64,000 nucleotides of DNA from Diphasiastrum complanatum (taxonomy: Eukaryota > Streptophyta > Lycopodiopsida > Lycopodiales > Lycopodiaceae), in the NCBI GenBank assembly GCA_029204225.1, contig CM055103.1:3826500-3890499 (forward strand). The letters are read 5' to 3'. The translations under genes were made by a program, and so were the position numbers. Below, piece after piece: positions 57,684 to 64,000 of the stretch; within the stretch, counting starts at the first letter, position 1, and each line of letters opens with the position of its first letter. Below the pieces are notes generated by a model that saw only the letters and a list, made by a program, of their open reading frames with translations, was not told where the DNA came from and ran no database searches.

Positions 57684-58738
57684 CTCGCTACCTACCCAAG
57701 TTTGTGGAATCTTTTGGAAGGCTTCGTAAATCTATAAACAATGGAAATTGCCTATGGGAATTGATGCCATCTACTACTTGTGACATGTTAATCTTTTCCA
57801 TAGCAACTTGTAACAACATGCTTACCTCGACACACCAAGCTCTAAACCCATGGAGCCAAAACATACATGTTTCATAGAAGTCGTAAATCTCTTCACCTAT
57901 AAGGGTATTATCATCCAAGACGGATGGCTTAGTTGGTTAGCTTTGTATTCAAAGTTTCTTTAGTCATTGGAGAGAAAAAAGAGAAAGGCCATTGTCCCAT
58001 TTCACATAAAAGAATGAGATCCCCCATGTGACAAATGACTTGGCTTAAAAAATATTCACATGGGATAAGTGGAGATGCCACTAATAAATACTCGCTAGCA
58101 TCTCATGCTCTAGGGCTCCTATTTTTAAAAAATCATTAAACTTCTAATAAGGCACCAAACATCCTTATGGTTCATATAGGATAGAGGAGAAGTTTGTGAC
58201 AAAATGGGGGATGATGGAGGGGGCTAATCATTGCTTGAAAGAACCTTCAAAGTATAGGAAGGTAATGAGCATGATGTTTCAAAAATTGGAATCACAAAAT
58301 CTTTGAAGTTCTTTTATATAAGCATACAAACCCTGTTATGAGTAATAGTCTTCAAAATAATTAAGAAGCTTTAAAAAATGCAAGCTTTAACTTAAAAGAG
58401 ATTTCTCGAGCATTGGGGCTGATGCGCGGAATAAGTGTCACTCAACATCACTATCTACCACCCCTTGTATGAAAACACCCTAAGAGACAGGGGATTCAAG
58501 AGGCAACATACAAACTCGAAAGGACATTCAAACTTCTAACCATAGTAAGTGTGAACGGAACAAGCATACACGTGGCATGTTGTGGTAGGTCAAGGGTAGC
58601 CTGATTGCAAGCCATAGCAAGGGTCTCATAAAAACGTTTAATCTCAACCATCCATTGCAACTGCCAAGTCAAGTATTCTTCGTTCGTCCGACCCTTAGCT
58701 ACCGTCTTGTAGTAGGTTTAGTGTCTCTGACTTTGCCA
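57684..58738. other. Intergenic DNA between copia I and the CML locus
   Basis: No coding similarity. GATGGCTTAGTTGGTTAG near 57927 resembles a tRNA A-box but has no correctly spaced B-box. Confidence 0.4.
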
Positions 58739-58796
58739 GGGTACTCAGCCTCCTCATGGAAAACCAGGGGTACCCAGCCTCCTCTTGAAAAACAAA
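58739..58796. repeat. 29-bp direct repeat, two copies
   Basis: GGGTACTCAGCCTCCTCATG and GGGTACCCAGCCTCCTCTTG begin two adjacent units followed by GAAAACC/GAAAAAC. They lie about 680 bp upstream of the CML start codon. Confidence 0.75.
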
Positions 58797-58848
58797 ATTT
58801 AGGTAGGCAATCCAATTAGGGTAGTGCGTCAGACGTGCTATTGGATCA

Positions 58849-58849
<1 letters not shown>

Positions 58850-58906
<57 letters not shown>
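58850..58906. repeat. (CT)n microsatellite upstream of the CML gene
   Basis: About 56 bp of CT repeats, 546 bp before the CML start codon. CT/GA runs near plant promoters are bound by BBR/BPC GAGA-binding proteins, so a regulatory role is possible but not shown. Confidence 0.95.
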
Positions 58907-58909
<3 letters not shown>

Positions 58910-59057
58910 CTTCGGGTTATGTGTTTCAAAGAAGAGGTCTAGGACGAAAAAGCTTCGGCAGATTCAAGGGTTTACGACCATCGTTCATGCTCAAGGAACG
59001 GCTTCCATAACTTTTCTCTAGAAAATTTAGAAATCGGTTTGATGTATCTTGCAAAGC

Positions 59058-59305
59058 AGTCTTAACTCTTTCCAGCTGCTATATGATTGTCTGTTTTTCT
59101 CTAGAGCATTCATCAATTTTGTCAGAAAGAAACCGTTGTATTTTATGCTGTTAGGAAAACACAGATCTGCTTTTTGGCCATCGCCAGTATGGGCAAGGGA
59201 CGCTTCTCAGACAAGCAGCCAACAAAACAGCGAGATGTTTGATCAGAGTTTGACAAAGAAGAAGATGACGATGCTGTTTTTTCCTGTTAGATTGTGTTCT
59301 TTGTA
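59058..59305 (+). pseudogene. Degenerate tandem copy of the CML leader and first codons
   Basis: This segment resembles 59309-59560 in order: TTAACTCTTTCCAGC / TTAACTCTTTGCAGC, CATCAATTTTGTCAG / CATCAGTTTTGTGAAG, CAGATCTGC, CCAGTATG, AAGGGACGCTTCTCA / AAGGGACGATTCACA, GCGAGATGTTT, CAGAGTTTGACAAAG / CAGTTTGACAAAGA. Its ATG at 59189 gives MGKGRFSDKQPTKQRDV and a TGA at 59240-59242. In the gene the same place reads MTKGRFTAKQLTELRDV and goes on. A tandem duplication is inferred; the upstream copy lost its frame. Confidence 0.8.
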
Positions 59306-59451
59306 ATGTGGTTTTAACTCTTTGCAGCCGTCTTATAATCGTGTCTTTGTATTCATCAGTTTTGTGAAGAGGAAAAATTGCGGACAGATCTGTAAAATAA
59401 ACGCAGATCTGCAAAATAGTATCATACATTTGCACTTCCGGCATTCCCAGT

Positions 59452-59937
59452 ATGACGAAGGGACGATTCACAGCAAAGCAGTTAACAGAACTGCGAGATG
59501 TTTTCGTACAGTTTGACAAAGATGGAGATGGCAGCATCACAGCGCTGGAGATGGGGTCACTTTTCCGATCCCTAGGGTTAACCCCAAGCGAGGAGCAATT
59601 GGAAGCAGTTATCCGCAAAGTTGATAGCAACAATAACGGCCTCATTGAGTTTTCTGAGTTTGTAAGCCTAATTGCACCTGAGCTAGCCAACCAGGTCATA
59701 TACAGCCACGAGGAGCTTTCATCTTTGTTTAAAACCTTAGACAGGGATGGCAATGGATTTGTCACCCCTGTGGAGTTGGCGTCTGCTATGGCACGCCTTG
59801 GCCACCCCCTTTCTACCAGGGAACTTGCGGATATGTTTGGAGAGGCCGATGCAGACGGTGATGGAAGAATAAGTTTCGCTGAATTTGTCTCGGCGATGAA
59901 TTCTGCAGCTTTTGAAAATACCCTATCAAACAGCTGA
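59452..59937 (+). CDS. Calmodulin-like calcium-binding protein, CML15/16/18 type (161 aa)
   Basis: A calcium sensor with four EF-hands, expected in cytosol or nucleus to change shape on Ca2+ binding and act on target proteins. The loops are at residues 22-33 (DKDGDGSITALE), 58-69 (DSNNNGLIEFSE), 97-108 (DRDGNGFVTPVE) and 133-144 (DADGDGRISFAE). Positions 1, 3, 5 and 12 carry the needed acidic or Asn ligands in all four, so all should bind. Length 161 is typical of this CML group; Arabidopsis CML15/16/18 share phrases such as MxxMGHPL and are intronless, like this frame. The start at 59452 is favoured because MTKGRFTAKQL leads directly into the first helix and a degenerate copy upstream has its ATG in the same place. 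No signal peptide or lipidation site. A degenerate copy of its leader lies upstream. It is the only host gene I am confident of. Confidence 0.95.
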   Translation: MTKGRFTAKQLTELRDVFVQFDKDGDGSITALEMGSLFRSLGLTPSEEQLEAVIRKVDSNNNGLIEFSEFVSLIAPELANQVIYSHEELSSLFKTLDRDGNGFVTPVELASAMARLGHPLSTRELADMFGEADADGDGRISFAEFVSAMNSAAFENTLSNS

Positions 59938-60330
59938 ACTGGACCACCTCAAGAATCCACGTCCTTAATTGATTGCCAAGCAAGTCTTTATAAAGTAAAG
60001 CTCAATTAAGAATCTGTTAATCATGGAGATGCTCAAGTTTCTCGAGTTTCCAGTAAGTTGATCTCTTCAATATTGCTGCGAGGATCTGTTGAGATGTGTG
60101 ATGTGAGTCTTCTATCATACCTGTTCTGTTCCTGTTAGGAAAACTTTATGCAAGCTTCTGTTCTTGCTATAGCTATAATGTCATTAAAATCTTTGGAGCT
60201 CTTGAATACTTTATCCTTCTCTCTTGCACATTGTCCTTTAAATGATTTAGTGTCTTTCTTGTTACCCACCACAATCTAATTGAGTGCATTTCTTCAATCT
60301 GTTGGAAGATGACAAAAGTTGTCCATCAGA
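59938..60330 (+). other. 3' flank of the CML gene
   Basis: No further coding. No canonical AATAAA is obvious in the first 200 bp; AT-rich words near 59988-60003 (TTTATAAAGTAAAG) could serve as a weak polyadenylation signal. Confidence 0.35.
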
Positions 60331-60420
60331 CCGGGGTGAGTTGGGTAGAGTTGTTTACTGCGGCCAGGAAGGGGCAGGCTCAAACCCCGACTATTTCGTA
60401 GTGACATCTAAAGAGCTTTC
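60331..60420 (+). other. Possible tRNA-derived SINE remnant
   Basis: GTGAGTTGGGTAGAGTTG (from 60336) resembles a Pol III A-box and GGCTCAAACCCC (60377-60388) a B-box, about 39 bp apart as in tRNAs. The segment is more GC-rich than its surroundings. No cloverleaf, tail or target duplication was established. Confidence 0.3.
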
Positions 60421-60429
60421 AAAAACCTA

Positions 60430-61230
60430 AGGAAATGGCTTGATCAAATGAAAATAGTTTTTATATCTGCTATTCGTCAAAATACAGGTTAGATAAACTA
60501 TGTATATATATAAGCTTATCAAGAGGATTATTCTTAAGAATGTGAGCAAGAACTCGGTCAAGGAATGAATCTAAAAACTTGTGTAAGGTCAATTTGTCTC
60601 AGAATCAGATTATTGAGTTCTATGAGCCAACTTTGGAACTCATGCACAAAAGAAACAACAAGATACACTCACCATGAGCAAAACAAACGTCAATAGAAGG
60701 AATGATAATAACAAAGAGATGCAAGAGATAAAGGTGCTTGACCTACAAGAGCACCATATTTATAATTGAGTTAGAGTCTCTCATATGTCCAAAAATGAAA
60801 CCCTAATCATCTATTGGTAACATGCTCTAATTTTCATAAAAGTATGAACTCAACTTAAACTAGTAGTAGAACTCACCATAGCACTAACTCTCAGTAGAAA
60901 TAGAATGATTCTCCATGTTGGTACATCTGTTTATAGTAAAATGTGTCATTTGCCAAAATTTGCCCTAAAATAGTAGTTTCTAGGTACTTCATCAAAAACC
61001 TAGATTTTCATGACTAGATGCAATGTATTTCATCTAACCAATAGAAATGGGTCCAAATCCGACCTTATCAAAATAGTAAAGACACTATTCTTAGTCCTTA
61101 TTGATTGCGATCCTAAAACATAAATTTATCATTTTGCACAAACTTCTGTGTGAGGATCATCAAGCCCATAAAATAAAATAAAACTGGTTAGTTCTCATGC
61201 TTTTAACATATTTTTGTACTTTCCACAATG
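60430..61230. other. Non-coding stretch
   Basis: AT-rich, nothing recognised. Possibly old LTR sequence, but no termini or repeats support this. Confidence 0.35.
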
Positions 61231-63145
61231 GTGTGATTTTTGAAATCAGCCATCCCATGTATTGAAGAGAATAAGAGGTGGTAAGATGATGTTTATTTCA
61301 TTATCATTGCAAAAGTTATGGAATACGATAGAAGTATATTTCCACCATGATCACTCCTTAAGCATTTCACTTTTAGATTTGGTTGATTTTGAATTAAATT
61401 CCTTATTCAAAACACTTCTCAAAAGCTTCACTTATTTTGTTTGAAAAATATTGCCAATGGTATTGCATAGCAAAGTGATTTGCCCAAGGATCTTATTTGA
61501 CTTGGTCCCCAAATATCACTATGGGTAAGCTCAAGGGCTCTTCTATGCCTCTACAGTTTTGTGCCAAACGAGACTCGATGCATCTGCTTGAGCTACAAGT
61601 GGATTTAATTCATACTCCAACCAATACAAAAAGCAAGTCTTTTTCCACTTACAGTAATACGGTCATCATCATTAACATATTAATGGACAACTTCATTTTC
61701 ATTCCTTTAATGGTAATACAATTCCTAGCTGTGCTAGGTACGTACAAGGCAATGTAAGAATTCATATTCTTGCTCTTAAGTGAATGCAAATATCACCTCT
61801 TCCACTCACTTTTTGAGTGCAATTCTCTCCAGGTTCACTTAGGACTTATTGTCTCCTTCTTCAAGATTTTTGAACCACTCAATGTGAGAGGTCATGCTTG
61901 AAGATGCTCCCAAATCAAGGTACAGACATAAAACACTTGAATGTGATTTGATCACGATGAGTGCCATGTCATTGGCTTCTTCCTCATCTCCACCATAATT
62001 TGAAGATTGTTCTCTTGGTCCACCATTAGGATGAAAAGTTGATACTTTCCCTCTTCCTTTGACACTTGTCGCATAATGTTTGATTTGACATGTGGCTTTA
62101 ACATACCTTGGTTTTCCACGATAATAGGGTCCTTTGGCATTAACAATTTAGTTGGACTAGGTAGAGAAAATACTCCTTGCTTTTTCCAATAGCCTTCAAT
62201 TCTCAAAAGGTGCATGTACCTTTCTTGGGATTTGTCAACAGCCCCTTTGTCTTGGAACTTGCCTTTACTTCGTCCTCTTGAAAAAGATCTCATCTTCATA
62301 TTCAAATGTCTTCATTTTTACTCAAGATTTGAGCAACATCTAGTCCATCAACTTTGAAGCTCTAAGTAGCCAACATTTGTTCTTTCAAATTTCAACGAAA
62401 TATGGCTCAACTTGCATGCTAATTTTGTTCGAATCTATGTTGAATTTTATTTGAGCTTTTGTTTGAATTTGTGTCGATTTTTATTTAAACGTTTGTTTGA
62501 ATATCTTCAATTTGAATTCGATCTCCATTTGACATTCGACATTATTCCAAAAGCCTTGGTAGGTGTGTAGGAATTCCTCAAGAGCTCCTCTTGAACGAGG
62601 ATTTCTTTTGATTCGTCATGATTCAACATTCTTTTTCTAGACATTAGAGGAATGACCATGTGGCAGAAGAAGGATTGGGATAAGCCATTCAAAACAATAC
62701 TTACCACTTATATTCCCTTATGTGGCTTCAACTCTTAACTTCAATAAAATCATTATGAGCTCACCACAAAAAATATTCCATGCTTGCTAAAGGAGCTGAT
62801 GTTTTAAGAATATGTGTAATCAATCTGTCACTAACCGACATATATCATGCATAAAGCCTTCCTATTGCTTTTGTCCCAAGAGATCATGTCTGGTCCTCCA
62901 TTATTATTGGTGGGTCTTTCCTTCTCACCTATCACAATATCTCGCACATCAAATAATATTAACACAATTGCACATCTTAAACCTCTAGGCTTGATAATTG
63001 ATACCATTTTAAACAATACTATCCACTCTATAATCCATATTAGAGAGAAGATTATTTGAATGTTGTCCCAACAGGAATAGAAAAGTTTCATGTCAATCAG
63101 GTTGCTTCCACTAGTAAACAATTGAAGTCCTTTGGCTGCCAACAA
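61230..63145 (-). pseudogene. Copia element K: gag, protease, integrase start, strongly decayed
   Basis: Minus strand, right to left. Gag blocks: DIVIGEKERP and SWDKSNRKALCMI (about 62950-62835), MVSIVLNGLSQSF (62707), a Gly/Arg/Lys-rich stretch GRSKGKFQDKGAVDK (62280). Protease-like YLDLGASSSMTSHIEWFKNL near 61900, where the usual D-S-G is D-L-G. Then YVPSTARNCITIKGM near 61730, the pre-integrase LVWHK near 61575, and the integrase core HSDIWGPSQIRSLG (about 61525) and LRSDHGGKYTSIVFHNF (about 61350). Many frame changes. It stops near 61230; reverse transcriptase and the left LTR are missing. Confidence 0.8.
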
Positions 63146-63408
63146 ATCACCTTCCTACCAAACTGAAATCTAAAATAACATAAGCAAAACAACAAGTAAT
63201 CTCTTTTCTTTCACCCTCCAAAGAATTTAGAAGATGATAGCTCTTCAATGATACAAACTGCAATGCATTTAAATAAGGAGAGAGAAAAGAGCCTCCTATA
63301 GGAGAATAATTTTTCTTTCGATAGGTGAAAAACTCAAATCTCTCCCAATGATGACAAAATCAAATTCAAACAATAGCCTAACTTACTTTGAGGGCATGGA
63401 GATCCTAT

Positions 63409-63421
63409 GGCTTTGATACCA
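63409..63421 (-). other. Primer-binding site of copia K
   Basis: Reverse complement reads TGGTATCAAAGCC, the tRNA-Met-type site with one change, two bases from the LTR end. Confidence 0.75.
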
Positions 63422-63423
63422 CA

Positions 63424-63582
63424 TGTAGTTGGTACAATAGCAGATTAAACAAACACCAACTATCTTAGAGAGAAAACAAGGAAAAAAAAAAACAAGAGAT
63501 GGTGGTTTCAATCTCAAACAAATAATAATCATACAAGAGTGAGAACACAATGTCAATATATGATTTCTTTCAAAGGGAGGCT

Positions 63583-63621
<39 letters not shown>

Positions 63622-63630
63622 TAGTAAAGA
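63424..63630 (-). mobile_element. Copia K, 5' LTR (partial, far end unknown)
   Basis: On the minus strand the LTR ends with CCAACTACA next to the primer-binding site. The other end was not found; an (AT)n tract at 63586-63620 lies inside or at its border and may have replaced the TATA region. Confidence 0.5.
63586..63620. repeat. (AT)n microsatellite
   Basis: About 35 bp of AT repeats at the border of the copia K LTR. Confidence 0.95.
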
Positions 63631-63727
63631 GTGTCCGTCGTTGACGGGCAATGGAGGCCGTTCTACGTGGCGGCCGATGATTTGGATGATGGTCGATCTC
63701 CCACATTTCGCATCTTGAATAACTAAC

Positions 63728-63976
63728 ATTCGAGTCTTTGGAAAAATTTGAGTCTTTGGAAAAATTCAAGTCTTTGAAAAAATTGGAGTCATTGAAAAAA
63801 TTTGAGCCTTCAAAAAAAATTCGAGCCTTCGGAAAAATTTGAGTCATTGGAAAAAAAATCGAGACTTTCGAAAAAATCGAGTCTTTCGAAAAAATCAAGT
63901 CTTTGGAAAAATTCGAGTCTTCAGAAAAATTTGAGTCTTTTGAAAAATTTGAGTCTCTTAAAAAATTCGACTTGAC
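63728..63976. repeat. 18-bp minisatellite, about 13 units
   Basis: Units follow TTYGAGTCTTTGGAAAAA with small length changes (17-21 bp) and substitutions. Because the period is 18, the minus strand shows an open frame repeating a hexapeptide like NFSKDS; I treat it as repeat-derived. The array fades into CTTGACATTACAAAAG before the window end. Confidence 0.9.
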
Positions 63977-64000
63977 ATTACAAAAGTCCTTCGATCCTTC

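Noticed and set aside
57927-57960. tRNA gene or SINE suggested by an A-box-like GGCTTAGTTGGTTAG
   Set aside because: No B-box at the proper distance and no cloverleaf.
59151-59765. 204-codon open frame antisense to the CML gene
   Set aside because: It mirrors the EF-hand coding sequence and lacks any domain; the plus-strand frame explains the openness.
63728-63976. CRISPR-like array
   Set aside because: Direct 18-bp units without spacers, in a plant nuclear context; a minisatellite.

Overview
The window is nuclear DNA of a land plant with a large, transposon-rich genome. Plant-type LTR retrotransposons dominate it: Ty1/copia elements whose primer-binding sites read TGGTATCAGAGC or close variants, and Ty3/gypsy elements including a chromodomain type. 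There are long GA, CT and AT microsatellites. The only intact gene that looks like a host gene is an intronless CML15/16/18-type calmodulin-like protein at 59452-59937 (+). I cannot name the species; a fern, gymnosperm or other large-genome plant would all fit.

Layout. 1-4.6 kb: intergenic DNA with a decayed, intron-bearing En/Spm-type transposon protein and three compound microsatellites. 4.9-8.9 kb: a minus-strand copia gag/protease remnant, then a minus-strand chromovirus integrase/chromodomain remnant beside an array of small hairpins. 8.9-19.2 kb: copia fragments A (+), B (-), C (-) and D (+) packed end to end. 19.2-25.4 kb: the 3' part of gypsy element E, carrying a long extra reading frame after pol and a 3' LTR. 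26.2-31.5 kb: minus-strand copia F and gypsy G. 31.6-39.5 kb: gypsy M with a nested copia element H. 40-42 kb: two unrecognised decayed reading frames. 43.1-45.0 kb: gypsy L. About 45.2-52.2 kb: gypsy J with both LTRs. 52.2-52.7 kb: a microsatellite and a GGTACC-rich cluster. 54.5-57.7 kb: minus-strand copia I with its 5' LTR. 58.7-60.4 kb: the CML locus. 61.2-63.6 kb: minus-strand copia K. 63.7-64.0 kb: an 18-bp minisatellite.

The most unusual structure is element H. Its two LTRs of 655 bp each lie in opposite orientation yet still carry the same 5-bp target duplication (GTGAT), and the interrupted gypsy gag has its two halves on opposite strands. The simplest reading is a roughly 5.3-kb inversion after insertion. 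H keeps two open frames, gag (297 aa) and a protease fused to about 440 residues of unknown sequence with two hydrophobic stretches, and I see no integrase or reverse transcriptase in it. H therefore looks like a non-autonomous copia element with cargo.

Other points of note: in-frame stops in decayed elements are mostly TAG, as expected if methylated CAG sites decay to TAG; the DNA between pol and the extra E frame is crowded with TTCNNGAA (heat-shock-element-like) palindromes; and the CML gene is preceded by a degenerate tandem copy of its own leader and first codons, which now forms a 17-codon upstream ORF. Element letters A-M, P and Q are labels for this window only.
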